Shown: piece after piece, positions 35,021-47,755 of the stretch | How positions within the stretch are numbered: the stretch's first letter is position 1 | How the letters are laid out: every line of letters begins with the position of its first letter | Position numbers and translations under genes: made by a program | Assembly: GCA_024699855.1 (NCBI GenBank) | Contig: JAMPIQ010000003.1 | Span: 6,262,001-6,326,000, forward strand | DNA from: Aphelenchoides besseyi | Lineage: Eukaryota; Nematoda; Chromadorea; Rhabditida; Aphelenchoididae | Length of the DNA: 64,000 bases | Direction: 5' to 3' | Notes under the pieces: generated by a model | What the model was told of the DNA's origin: nothing | The model's input: the letters and a program-made list of their open reading frames with translations, nothing else | The model's database searches: none

Positions 35021-38000
35021 CTAATGAACCGAATTAAAACGAAAACGATTGTACATTTCACGAGCTAATTTCGAGGGCTCAAAGACTTCTCGATTACGCA
35101 CAGTTTCTTCGTAGATTCGCATCGATTCAGTCGGGATTTCTGCCAACTCGGTCTGCAAAATGAGAATGATCACAATACCGAACGGATTTTGTTTACTTGG
35201 AAGACACTGTCGGTCGTGTAGAAACTGCGAGTGAACTCGAAGATCGGTTGTAGTCGACTGAACGCTTGAAGAGAACCGTCATTGACAACAGTAAGTGGAT
35301 TCGCGTATTGGCCGGACAACTGGACGTATTTTCGATATTTCGCAAGATCCGCATCACTCGGTTTTCGGTCCCAATTGAAACCGTAGACTTCAGAAGAACT
35401 GCTTAGACCAGTCGTCAGATTTAAGCGATTGACTGCCGACGAAGTCGAAGATGGACGGAAAATTGGAACAGTCGGAAAACCGTACGGTGGACCGTTGGGT
35501 TCTTCTTCGCATTTCAAAACATCTTCCGTTGGCATCTCATCTTCTTCGTCGTCCTCATCGTCTAGCGATTGATTGGTGGACGGTTGAGCGGAACTGATTG
35601 AATCGTTCTGAAACAACAAAGTAGTTTATAACTTCAAACAACCTTCTTCTTTTCATTCGTAAAATATGGGCGTTTATTTTCGTTTGCTCGTCACTCAGCG
35701 GTCAATTCTGCCGACATAATGAGTTTTAGCCAAAACCGCAGCTGACAGTCGACTGTTTTACGAGGGTCATGAGACCGAAACTTTTTACGATTCAACTCAT
35801 TTTTCGATGCAAAAGCTTCCTCAATTTGCAACTTGGTGACGTGAACTCACCGCTTTGAAGAGTTTCATGAATGTGTTTTGTTGTCCGAATGTTTGATTCA
35901 AAGAAACTAGTTGCAACGGGCGTTTTGACGTCTTCTCTTGTTCACGGAGCAAAAGATCGAAACTCGTAAGTTGGAATGTTCGATGTGCAACGTCGAAAAT
36001 GTCGAGATCGGCCGGGTCCTGATGTCCCGCACGTTTGTGTGTTGAAGAGTCTGTTGGCGCCGCTGTAAACAAAATAATTAGAAGTCTATTGACGTCTACG
36101 CACCGTAGTCGTTGGAAATTCGAATTTTCGTCTCATCAGCCTTAACTTGAAGCCAATCGTCTAACCACTCTTCGGCCTCGTCCTCGGTATCAGAAGTGAC
36201 GTCTGTTGCCCATTGCAAGTACTCGTTACGTCGAGACAGAACGGCCGGAAAGTGCAAATAGCGATCGGAAGCGATGTCCCACAAATGCGGAAGTCCATGG
36301 CGATCGAACGGTCTAAAACCTCAAGTTGAGTTTAATAATGTTAACATTTTTGGGTCTTTGTCACTACTGTATTGTCGTGAAATAACAATTTATTGTTCGA
36401 CGTGTTTCCGTTTTTCTCTATTGAAGTGTGAAAAAACTTCATTGTGTTCGGAGTAAAAGAGCAAAAACGAAAGTTTGAAGCGGCCAATTAGCTCCACCAT
36501 TGAACCGTTCGAGCGGCACCCACAAACTCGATTGTCCGGACTGGAAGTCGGTCTGACGCCAAAGATAATCAACTTAATAACGTGAGCTGTCGACTTTGTA
36601 TTCCAGAAAAAAAACTCCTAGTTTCTTGTTGTCGTCTATGACCTTCACTTTGAAGCCAATGAACCGATTTGCCGAATTAAATTTGTGTTCTCTCACGCCT
36701 TTCGCACTTTGATGCTCCAGTCTGTCAGTTTTCTAAGAAGTTTACTGATGAAGCTGTATATATTCATGACATTCCAGCACCTTCTTGTCTCAGAATTATG
36801 CGCGCGCAATGTGCCAATTGGTGATGACAGACGCACACAAGTGCTACGTAGTCCCAAAATGAAATCGTCGCATAAGAATGACGAGAGCTTGAACACCGAA
36901 CTCACGGCATCTAATTAACAAACTTACACGGATTTTTGTCTCTCGAGAATTCAGAGATTTGCTCGTTTTCAATTTTTGTTCACCCACTCGTGTAGAAGTT
37001 AAAAGTCAAAGTTGGTGTACGTGATAAGAGCGCGAATTAGATTAAAGAAATCGTGTGACTTTTCGCATCTGCCAGAAGGCTGATTTAGTCCGAGGACATC
37101 AATTTGCATCCCAAATCGTCTGTTTCTTGTTTAATAGATGCAAATTGCCATGTGACTTCCTTTTTATGTTTGTTTGACAATTTTCTCTCCGAATTTGTAA
37201 ACGATTCCAAGATGAATAAAGATCATCAGTGAATACTGTAATTAAGGTTGCAATGACTAACAGATAGATTTGTGATATCGTGTCTGCAAACAATTCGCTT
37301 CACACATTCGTTTTCCCAATCCTCGCATTAGAGTCCAACATTCTTTTAACACGCAAATGTGTTTGGATGGGATTAACCGTTTGCTTAAAGCCGTAGGTTT
37401 GTTTTCGACATCTTTCCAGAGCTCTACCCCCACGCAGATAATTGCCATTTGACTTCTTATCTTCAGTTCAATCGGCTAGCATGTCTAGTGCTCGTTCGTG
37501 AAGACGAGAGGTACTGTAGATTCGAAGCAACTGCGCAAATTTGTGCCCAAATGAAAGTAGGCGGAGTCGAGAGCGAATATGTGGCAACAAAAAGGAGTCG
37601 ATTTGGCTTGAGCTTTTCAGTTCGTTTCTCGGATTGCATTTTAACGGTCGAGGATTTTTGTGAACACTCGCGACTGCTTATCTTCGACTTACTCGAGTTT
37701 ACGATGTCACCATTAATTTCTTAAGTTTTAGTGCGTTTCAACTGAACATAAACAAAATGCATGCCGCCGCTATTCTTTCCCTTCTGCTTATCGGAATTTG
37801 TTTGGCCAGCGCGCAGATGACGTTCTCAGACGGTTGGGGAAAGCGCAGTGTTAAACCGTTTCAAGCAGGCGGCGAAGACGGTAACAACGATCATATGGTC
37901 GACCGAAAGCATTCGAACATTTCAGATAAAGGAACCGATAACCCGTTGCTTTACAACTGTCACCAATCATACAACCAAGCACTTATCGAACTGCACCACA

Positions 38001-41000
38001 AAATCATGGTTAGTTGTTGTGGTTTCCGAGTTGTTCGACCGATCATCTTGAATTTCAGGTGCTTTACGAGAATTACCAACAGTGCCAAAACCGTGCATCC
38101 TCAATTTTCCAAACGAAACAACAGAACTGAACGGACGACAAGCTGAAGAAGAGGAGCCCAATAAACATACAATCATTAGCCGGGAAATCACCAATTATTG
38201 CCATTGCTCTCGATTAACGCGCGTAAACGAAAGTTCCATTGGTTTCCGAATAGAAAAAACGACAAATTTATCGTCCCAATTTAATTTGAGTGAAAAATAC
38301 AAATCACGAGGCTTCGCAAGTTTCACCTCTAAATCGTGTCTGTCCTCTGTATATTTGAATGTTCTCTGAGTCTCGTTTTTCAAGGACTAGTTAGAAAATA
38401 CGTGAATCCATTCGGTTTGTCCACCATTTTAATTTGTCCGTTAAACTCCTTCCGCTTTATCACTTTAGGTCAAGGCTGAATTGTTCAATGTTTTTCGAAG
38501 TTGTAAGAAACGACCAAAATAAACTCCAGTAAACAGATCTCATGTCATAGTCGATGGTCTTTGAAACAAATTCGATTACAAAGTTGAGAAATTGGATAAG
38601 CCCTAAAGCAAAATAAGCGAGGTGTTGAGTTGCCCTGTAAATATCAACAGGCGTCATACTCAAGAAGTTGCTTGCGTATATAAAGTTTGACGTATTCAAC
38701 GGTTTTCGAGTGGAAACCAATTAAAGAGAACGCGGTTGAATGATTCGTGAGTATCATTATTCTGTCTTTCCGGTGGCATGAATTCTTTTTGCACATTAGA
38801 TTCAAAGAAACACAATCCCAAGAGTTTTTGAATGTGCATTTCGTGCTTATTCATCGGTTACCTAATCAATTTTGGCCAAAAAAGAAATTGCAAAGGATAA
38901 TGAATACGAAAATAGAATGATCACCGCACAAAGAGCGTTTTGCTATATAAAATTGCACCGAATACTCGGTATCAAAAGGCCCACCTGAACACGCCCAAGA
39001 ACAAATTGATTCCATTTTGTTTTTCATAGTCGTTGAACGTATTCGAGTAGTATCGAGAGATTGTTTGAATGACGTCTCGACTTCTTTCCTGAAAAAACGA
39101 CTGATGTTTGTACACTTAAAAGGGTTTAAATTACCTGAAAAGCGGAAATCTTTTTGTATGTTTTGATGGTATGAACGAGCTGAGATCCGGCGTACTGTAA
39201 AGCAATTGTGTCGCCGTGTTCATCGTACAAGTCTTCGAAACTGCGAAGAAGTTCACTGTTCGATGGAATAAACGGATCATCTACGTAACCCAAAGCGTAG
39301 AGTTGAAAACCCAAAGCAATTCGACCTGGAAATGATCGAAATGAAAAAGCATATATAAGTGTACTAACTTATTCCGTACTGTGCAACATTTGTTCTGTCA
39401 AGACAATCAACACAATTCTGAAATCTTAAATAACTAATGCAAAAAATAGATCATTACCGCTCTGACTACGCCACTTTGTAGAATCAATGTTTGATCTTCG
39501 TTGTAAACTGGCTTGTAGTTCTCGAGCAACGGGTGTGGTCGCATTTTGTGGACCATAAGCTGCGGAAAAGACTAAAAACACAAATGTAAATGCATCTACT
39601 TATAAACGTTTACTTGAAACCATCCGTGTGATTGAAGAGCCTTCAAACCCAACAACTCCAGTTTCTGCATAACTTGACCGGACTTATTACATTTGGCTAC
39701 ATCAAAAGAAATATACTCGATCCGTTTCCCCGGTTTACGAAACTCGTTAAGATGACGGACAGTCTAAAAAGCTTCAGTTGAGGAATATAAATTCACGTAT
39801 TAAACTCACTTTCAGAAACTGCAAATGCAGTAAATTTTCGTTATTTCGATTCTCTCGACGTTTCACCAAATTCATGACAACAATCGGATGACCGTATTTG
39901 CGACGAAGATCTCTGAAGTTGATTGTAATGAGACAAACGATAAAAAGTTTAACGAACCGAAAATGTCGAGCGGTAGTAAGTGCATGTGGCTAAACAAAAG
40001 TCATGCGTTGAATTCTCGTTGCTTCTTACTTCAACTAAATCAACAAAAATCGCCGGCTTCCCAACTACCACTCCACCAGTTGCCATATCTTGAGACCAGA
40101 ATAGCGGAACTGAGCCTCGAATTTGTACGTGGCCAACGAATCTTCCGGTTTCCAGCGATGGCGACGAGTTCATATCCCAAACAATCTGAAAACACAAATG
40201 AATGGTTGACAGAAACAACTGATCACCTGTTCGGTTTCCACTTCGTTTGCAGCAGCGCCCTCAAAATTACAACCGCGTTTGAGGAATCGAGTACCGGCGT
40301 AGAAGGCAGAGCGACGAGCAATCAAAATAATAGTCAACTTGGCACACGGCAATTCTACCAGTTGGTAACCTGAAAAATGCAAACTGAAATCAATCAATAG
40401 AGATAATCAATTACCGATGTAGCCGTGAACGATTTCCAAGGTCCACTTCTTTCGGATCTTATTGTCTTTGAACGGTTTGAGTAAGTAGTCGTTCCAAACG
40501 AACTTTCTCTCATGCGGTGTACTTCTCGTATACGTGTTTTTGTTCCACTCTGTGTTTCTGTGTATCAAAACGTTTTCTTGGAGATTTCTGCTCAAATCGT
40601 ATGTGTACGAAAAAAAGAAATCGGTGGTTACATCTACGGTCTAAAGAATCAATAAGCACAACAAAAATACAATCTTCTACCTGAAACAAACGGGCATAAC
40701 GTTGCTCTTCGACGTTATTAGATTGTCCACTGGACGGAATGTAGATCATGGAGATGTCTTCAACCTTATATATTTTGTGGTGTCCAATTCTTGCAACTAC
40801 TCTAGCCTTTGTCACGACCTGAATGCCAAACAACATGAAATAACACTATTTTTCTACTACCCACCAGTAGGTAGTATCCTTCGAGAAAACGAACGGCACC
40901 CAACAAACCAAAAGCACGATCCAACGTTCGAATTAGTCCCGGATTGTGAGTTTTGCGCGTCCACGACTCTGACGGAGTAACAACTTAAACCGAGTAGTCA

Positions 41001-41261
41001 AAAGCAAATTTCAGTCCACTCACTTGAACTCGAAGAAATAGTCGAAAGAAGCTCGTTGATCTCATTTTTCGTGTACTGATGTGAGGGATCGCTTATCAAC
41101 AGTTGACTTTCCGAAGATCGATCAATTTTCAACGTCGAATAACGAGTCTCTGAAGGATCGGTTCCAATCACGTAGAAATGCAGTGAAGTTTCGTAGATGG
41201 TGAGCCAACGACAATGTCGAAGTCGTGGTGTTGTGACGAATTCGGGTTTATTTTTAGTCAT
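35021..41261 (-). CDS. FIG4: FIG4 polyphosphoinositide phosphatase (SAC domain)
   Basis: SAC-domain phosphatase that acts with PIKfyve and VAC14 on endosomal PI(3,5)P2. Start at 41261 ([20 protein letters not shown]), then the family-typical [26 protein letters not shown]. Middle exons encode [46 protein letters not shown] and [14 protein letters not shown] (40100-40350). The catalytic CX5R motif is intact in [16 protein letters not shown] (39385-39430), followed by [20 protein letters not shown] and [16 protein letters not shown]. The exon ending LFLGVF (38985) joins across a 2.7 kb intron to [20 protein letters not shown] at 36312, which corresponds to the FIG4 sequence around PHLWELPTDFYLHHK. 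The C-terminal domain (35021-36312) has an acidic insertion and [17 protein letters not shown], matching the FIG4 tail. The large intron hosts a neuropeptide gene on the other strand. Confidence 0.92.
37757..38130 (+). CDS. AKH/GnRH-type neuropeptide precursor
   Basis: Small secreted prohormone. A signal peptide [19 protein letters not shown] is followed directly by QMTFSDGW, then GKR, the amidation plus dibasic cleavage signal. The predicted mature peptide is pGlu-Met-Thr-Phe-Ser-Asp-Gly-Trp-amide, an octapeptide with the adipokinetic hormone pattern (pGlu1, Phe4, Trp8-amide) and the QMTF start known from the C. elegans AKH-GnRH-like peptide NLP-47. The remaining about 80 residues form a precursor-related peptide with two cysteines (YNCHQSYNQ and YQQCQNR). 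One intron (38007-38058, gttagt to atttcag) splits the tail; stop TGA 38128-38130. The gene lies inside a large intron of the minus-strand FIG4 gene. The receptor partner would be a GnRH/AKH-type G-protein coupled receptor, not present here. Confidence 0.92.
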
Positions 41262-43340
41262 TTTCGTTCATCTGCATCAAATTTAGATTGTTGGTCGTAA
41301 AAGAAAGGAAAGTAAACTTGACGGAATGTCACTTCTTTCCATACCAACATAACGATTGACAGTTAGATTGATGAAGCTATGAACGAAAAATGAGAAACCA
41401 AAGGATTCATAAACAATTAATCACGACAACCATAATAGCAGCTCACTTATCAGTAGGAGTTTCAAATTGGTTTTTTAACTTGTCGACTGCTAATTGTTGT
41501 CGACTTTCTTAATTGCGACTTCCTGCATGGCTGTCATAACAACAAATTCATGCGTTGCCACTTGTGTTGATGTTGACCAACTGATTGACGTTGAAATCTT
41601 TTTAACGACAAACCTTTTTCGCAAAAAGTTGCGAATAAAACGCTGGAAAAAGCAGCGATCTAAAATCGAGAGTCTCCGCGTTTTGCTTGTTCTTTTTCTT
41701 TGCCTTTCAACTTGCTGCTTCTGAAATTTGTATCGATTCTTTAAAGTTGCACCCGCTTCTCTTTGTTGTTTTATGCGATTCGGGATCCTGCAGCTGAATT
41801 TTCTTAAATTTTTGTTTATCAACTCGTTTGCAGTTATTCAAATGAGTTGACGACTTTTGTTTATACGTCACGTGCTTTTGCGGCGAAACTCCAGTTTCTT
41901 TATCTCAGAGTCTCCAATCCTTCGATTTGGAATTCGATAGAGATCGACGTTTGTTTGTGTTCCAAGTGTTGAACAGATTACCGGATTAACTTAACGTTCG
42001 TCGCAATTGATTGTCCAGACGTTTAATCACGGAAACCAAGAGTTCTCGTTGTGGATCGAGTTTAGTTTTTCTAAATGGCTGTTCAAAGTAGCAACGGCGA
42101 TGGGCATTCCAGAATCGACTGACATTTTGTTTTGTTTAAAATTCTCACAAACCCGCGTTTTCTTACGCTTTCGGAACACGAATTCGCTTCCAACACATTG
42201 GACGCAGCGGCGATTAGCTTTCTAAACGGAGATCGATGGTTTCTTGTTCTCCGTCTGCCATTTTGATTTCTTTGAATGTTCATATTCCAACTGTTGCTCT
42301 TTGCGCAACATGTCGGCGGCAATATCAGAAAAAGAAAATAACGTTATCGTTTACCATTCGTTTAGCTATTTCTCAGAGTCCTAAGTGTTGGGGCCTTTCG
42401 GTCTGCCCCTACGAATCGACCCGCCCTTCAGATTGGCGTCTGTTTACAGCACCTTAACTTCTATTTGGAAAAGCAAAGGCCCTATCTGATTGTTCGATCA
42501 TTTCATTCGACTACATTTATGACTGCAAAAATTTTTCCCTCTGCTCCGCCCTTTCGCCAACTGACACCAACGATTTCTAAGTCGAATCTGCAGGTCATTT
42601 ACATAAATCGCTTGGTCGTTTGAGTTTTGAATCAGAGGACCACTGATTTATGTGCCTCAATTTACGCTTTGTAAGATCGAATTAATCCTCAGATGGTAAA
42701 TTGGTTGTGCTTTAGTACGAGTAATGAGCAGCGCGCAATTCCGGTATTTCATGGCGATTCCTTCGAAACATTTGCGACCCTAAAGTTTGACTGCTTACCG
42801 TATGCTCTGATGGATTTGCGTTTCCTGATGGTTACAATGCGGCAATTTAAAGAAGTCTAAAGCGAAGACTCACAAGTAGGTCACTTTTGCTGAGCAGTCA
42901 AAGACTGTGCGATAAAACAATGGAAAGTAAACGGAATTCAATGGCAACTTGCTCAAAAACTTTAAATCGCGTTTCGCAAAACAAAACCATACGGTCAATA
43001 AATGGACTAAGATTAGTGAACACGCTCAAAATTTCCTTCTGAAGTCGCCAACTTCTTTCCTGTGGCGTATTCCAAGTTTTCTTATCTGGCGCACAAGACG
43101 GAAACATAACAGTAAACTCCTGGTCAAAAAACACATCTTGGAGGGATACTCACGGTAATGTCACAAAATAATTTGCATCGAAGACCCAAGTTGCAGCGCA
43201 ATCACAACGAACTGACAATCTTCTTGAGCTTCCGAATGTCCGTAAACGTGTTTTCTTGGCTGTTCATCTCAACTTTTAATCGTTTTCTTTCAGTAAACAA
43301 AATCAGTTTTAACGCCAATCAGTAGCAAAGCGTGGCCATT
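41262..43340. other. Intergenic region between FIG4 and Argonaute
   Basis: Divergent genes: FIG4 starts at 41261 on the minus strand and the Argonaute at 43341 on the plus strand. Promoters of both should be here. Open frames (41490-41822, 42007-42457) are low complexity with no family match. Nothing else supported. Confidence 0.4.
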
Positions 43341-46300
43341 ATGGCCGCAATCGTAAGTTTGAACATCGAAGACGATTAAACTAACAAACCAAATTCCAGG
43401 AAATGGATCAAGACACTGCGCAAGAAAAAGCGGCCTACGAGGAGCTACGTATTCCGCGTAAGTTTTAACAAGAACTTGAAAATGACTATAAGATGTAAAC
43501 TACAATCCATATCAATTCGATAGTCGGCTTAGGCGTCTGCTGCTCGATATTGACTTGCAAGAAAGATCTTAAGTGCGTAGTATGACCCATTCAATTGAGT
43601 TTATACTCGAAAGTCTTGGTGGTATCTTCAGATCATAGAGTAACGTCTTTGACGGACGCGCATATGACCAATAGTGGTGGGTAGATAACACATCTGCCGT
43701 GGGATTGTGCCATAAAAATACCCAGCGACTGCAAATCGCACGTTAGTTTTCTTACTTTTGCTTCACAAGCTGCTCTAAAATAAACTAGTGAGTGGGAAAA
43801 AAAGGTGTTGATTAGTCAAATCACACCTGACATTCGACTGCCTCGTCAGTTCTATTCCAACTAATCGACTGAATTTCAGCGAAGGCACCATCGAATTTGC
43901 GCGTTCGTCCAGCCGCAGAAACGCAAGTTAACACAAACTCGTATCGAATCAAGTTCAGCGGATGCACCGTTCATCGCTACGAAGCAAAGTTCTTTGCACA
44001 ATCAGAACGTTTTGGGCCAAAGAACATTGCTGAGGGACTTAAAAATGAGTTAGTTTGCAAGTCGAATGCATATTCATTTACGGATTTTTAGCGTTGCAAC
44101 TGAACAGCGTCGTATTCTGCTTACGTCTCTTTTCAAGCAGCTTGTGGTCTCAAAACCTGAGATCTTCGGCAAAGAATTCATGCATTATCTTTTCGATGGT
44201 GGACAAACCATTTTCGCGAAGGAGCGTATGCTTATGACAGCTGATGGTGTCCAACGTGTTAAGTTAGACGCGGTAAGAAAACGAACGTTAAATTGAAAAT
44301 TGATATCTTGCAATTTAGAATGAACTTGATGAGAAGTGTCGCGGTTATTTGCCACGTCGATTGGCCGATTTATACGTTGACCTAAAGTACGTGGAGGAGG
44401 TTCGAGTTGACAGTATGCGTTTGGCTCAGGACGAGCTTTCCGATGATCGCAGTGCGTTGTCTTTCATTGAGATGATCTTCAATCAAAAAATCATAACGTA
44501 AGCTGATCAGCTTGTTAGTAGGATTATTTGTATCGCATTTCAGAAGCGATCAATTTCATGTCTTTCGTCAAGTCTGCTACTTGAAAGAAAAACCACACGG
44601 AAATCCGACCGAAATTGAAGCACGTATCATCAAAGATGGCTTGTCCAAAGGTGTTCGTCTTGGCGGCTCAAATCCAAACGAACCACAAGCAATCATGCAG
44701 TCGAGTGTGAAGGCCGGCGCGTTCTATCCGGAAATTCCGCTCAAGAAGTATTTGTGCAAGTTGTTACAATGTCGCGATGACCGTGATCTGGAACGCGCCT
44801 TTCAAGATCGCCGACGTTTTCCAATGATCAAGAAGGACTTGAAGAAACTCATCTTGAAGACCACTCATTTGGCATCCAATCGAATGTTTATCTGCGATGG
44901 TGTCGACGACAAGCCGATTAAGGAAGTGATCTTCGCGCAAGAGATTCGCGATACAGATGGCAACGTGGTTAAAAGCAAACGTCTTGCCGTGGTTGATTAC
45001 ATGGAAGAAAAGTATCGTCTTCGCATTAGCTGCGGCGGTTGTCCGGGAATCATTCAAAAGACCAAAGATCGTGAAGGCAAGAAAACGATGAACTTCTATC
45101 CAATTGATGTTTTGACGATCTTGGGTGGCCAACGTTTACCATTGCAAAAAATGGACGGCAAATTTGTAAGTCCTAATTAAGCTTTATACATCAAATCAAC
45201 TTGAATATTTGCAGCAAGAACAAATGATCAAGGTCGCTCGTATGGATCCCAAAACTATGCAAGATACGATCGCGGAAATGAACAAACACGCGTTCTTAAC
45301 TGCATCGAATCCATATGCTCGTAAATTCGGATTTCAAATGGAATCGGATTCGATCAAGACTACGGCTGAGATTTTGCATCCGCCAGCTTTGGTTTTCCGC
45401 GATCGTACCATCGAAGAACCTGATCATAGCAATCGATTGCAATGGCGTCCACCTCAAAACCGTCGCTACTTGGTCTCGGGTGAAGCGAAGAGTTGGATGT
45501 TGATAAACTACTATCGTTCTACCGACAATAATGTGTTGGAGTATGTTCACTTTTAATTAGACTCATATTAACTGATGTGTTTTCAGAGAGTTTGTTCGAA
45601 CATTTGTTCGTAACTTGGAATCTCGCGGCACACGAATTACCAATAAACCATTTATGTCTACGGAATCGAACTTTGATAGAATCAAGATGTTAGCATCGCA
45701 AGAGAAAGTTTCATTCTTGATGGTTGTTACCAAAGACAAAATGGACCCGATTCACAACGCTATGAAGGTGAGAATTCAAAACAACAAAATGCAACTAATT
45801 CTCTTGATTTTAGCACTTCGAAATCGAGAGTCGAATTGTTACACAACATATTTGGAGTCAAACAGTCTTCAACATTGTTCGTAAAAACCAAGTAAGAGAA
45901 TGCCCAGTTGCCGACCAATGATTATTGTCTTTTAGAGAATTACCTTAGAAAACGTGAGTTGTTGGAATGTCCAGTAGATCCTTATGCTTTGTTTATTTCT
46001 AGGTTTCAATGAAGACGAATGAAAAACTAGGTAGGTGTTTGTTTTTATTAGAATATTGTGAACATGAAATGTAAAATTGCTCATATCCGATGCTAATTTG
46101 CTTTGTGTGGATCAACATTGTTTTGACTACTCTTGATCCAACTATCGGCAGCATATTCTTTGCATTTGATGGCAAATTCTTTTTGCTGTCGAACGTCATT
46201 TGTAATCGATTCCAAGCTACATTCGGTCTTGTAATAGCGCTTTAATTTTTGCATAATCGTCTCTACACCTTTCGTGACCACTCTCACATTATGAAGTCGG

Positions 46301-47755
46301 AAACATCGGCACAGTTATGCGCTGAATATAAGCATCAGCTCTTTGTCGATCAACCTTATCTTCGTCTTTGATGAGCGAATCTTTTTGCATGAAATCGATT
46401 TTCTTTTAACCATCAAATAACTGTGTTCCGAATTCTACGTATCATTCAATTAATTTGAATGCCGCAGGAGTAGTTCAATTGTGTTTATTTTCTGTGCATC
46501 GTTTCGACAATTGGACAAAGATGTTGTTTTGCTTAAATTCGAGTATTTCAGGTGGCACCAATTTCACTATTCAAACTTCGAGAAACTTCGGAAATGCCAA
46601 CTCGACTCTTTCAAAGGATGTCTTGTATGTTTTCTGATCGTCGATGAACACAACTGAAATTTCGATTTCAGGCAAAAAGATTGGATTGGTGGACGTCTTT
46701 TTATCGGAATTGATTTATCCCATGGAGGAGCACCACAAGGTGGCAACACGTCGAGTTTGCCGAGCGTTGTTGGCGTAAGTGATTGGAATTAATTGGCAAG
46801 CAATTCGAATTATGATTTCAGATTTGTTACAACTACAACGAGCAATTGTCGATGAACGGCAATTACTTCTACCAAACTGCTCGTGAAACGATTGTTCAAA
46901 AGTTGGAGAAAGCTGTTGGTCAAGCAATCGTTGACTACAAGAATCGTTCGCTTCAAAAGAAATGGCCGACTCACATTGTCGTTTATCGTGCTGGTGTCTC
47001 GGATGCCGAGTTTCGTCATATCACGGCGTTAGAGAAGCTCTACATCAAGAAGGCGATCGAAACGGTTGCGAGCATGAATACTGATTTCCGCCCGATTGGC
47101 TTCACTATTGTCGTCTGCCAAAAGAACAACACTCGCATCTTTTCGACGGAACAAGCTCGTCCGGGACCAAACGGTCGCATCTCCGATGCGGACAAGAATG
47201 TTCGTCCTGGAACGTTGGTAGCCAAAGACATTGTTTCGCCAAAGATGGAGCAATTTGTTCTTGTTGCGCAGGTAATCAATTCTTTCATGCTGATCGAATT
47301 GGTTTCCAATTACAGCGCGGCATCATTGGCACTGCACGACCGACTGTCTACACCGTGGTTGCCGATGAGCATCCACAGAAGAAGCGAATGGATTCGAAAG
47401 AGCTGCAAAACTTGACCTTCGCTCTTTGCCATCTCCACGGCGCCGTTTTGGGAACCGTGAGTGTTCCGGCATTTTTGTAAGTTCGAAGATTTGTGCGCAG
47501 CTTAGTATTGTTTTCAGGTATCATGCTGGTGCAGTTGCCAAACGAGGACGAAACAATCTCTGTTACGACGTGTAAGTTAACAATCCTCTTTTCATCCGCT
47601 GATTCATGAATTGCAGTCATGGAGGAGTCGATGATGCCTCGACGAATACATCAAGTAGCCGACAAGAGCAACGCAATTCTGAACAAGAATCCGCGTATGC
47701 CATTGAGCTGTCTAAGAAATTATCAGCTAAACTTAACATCAAGTATTGGAGTTAA
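43341..47755 (+). CDS. Argonaute protein, nematode WAGO-like, slicer tetrad incomplete
   Basis: Small-RNA-guided silencing protein. Starts MAAI at 43341, then EMDQDTAQEKAAYEELRIPP and an N domain (YRIKFSGCTVHRYEAKFF). The PAZ domain is at 44530-45175 (LAVVDYMEEKYRLRISCGG ... FYPIDVLTILGGQRLP, equivalent to the PIEVCNIVAGQR of other Argonautes). The MID domain reaches TLENVSMKTNEKLGGTNF (45936-46560). The PIWI domain has LFIGIDLSHGG (first Asp), ARETIVQKLEK (the Glu finger), YRAGVSDAEF (where the conserved Asp of YRDGVSE is Ala), RGIIGTARPTVYTVVADE and LYHAGAVAKRGRN (the His). The tetrad therefore reads D-E-A-H, which predicts loss of slicing. The GTARP..YTV and LGGTNF variants resemble worm-specific WAGO proteins. 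An 18-nt exon lies at 45936-45953. Ends NIKYWS at TAA 47755; AATAAA near 47819. Confidence 0.92.
45936..45953 (+). other. 18-nt microexon of the Argonaute gene
   Basis: Between cttttag and gtgagt; encodes RITLEN in phase between NIVRKNQ and VSMKTNEKLGG, the conserved segment linking the MID and PIWI domains. Confidence 0.8.
46099..46390 (-). other. Possible nested coding remnant in an Argonaute intron
   Basis: Minus-strand sequence in the 520 bp intron 46031-46551. One frame from ATG 46390 reads MQKDSLIKDEDKVDRQRADA and stops near 46289. A second frame continues FRLHNVRVVTKGVETIMQK ... ECSLESITNDVRQQKEFAIK and stops near 46099. Composition (Lys, Glu, Asp, Gln, two Cys) looks protein-like and unlike the surrounding intronic DNA, but the two pieces are in different frames without clean splice sites. 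It may be a small nested gene, a pseudogene fragment, or chance. Confidence 0.25.

Noticed and set aside
36600..36720. Minus-strand frame containing [20 protein letters not shown], considered as an extra FIG4 exon or separate gene
   Set aside because: FIG4 exons at 38985 and 36312 already join in phase to the family sequence. This frame hits a stop with no donor and has no counterpart in FIG4.
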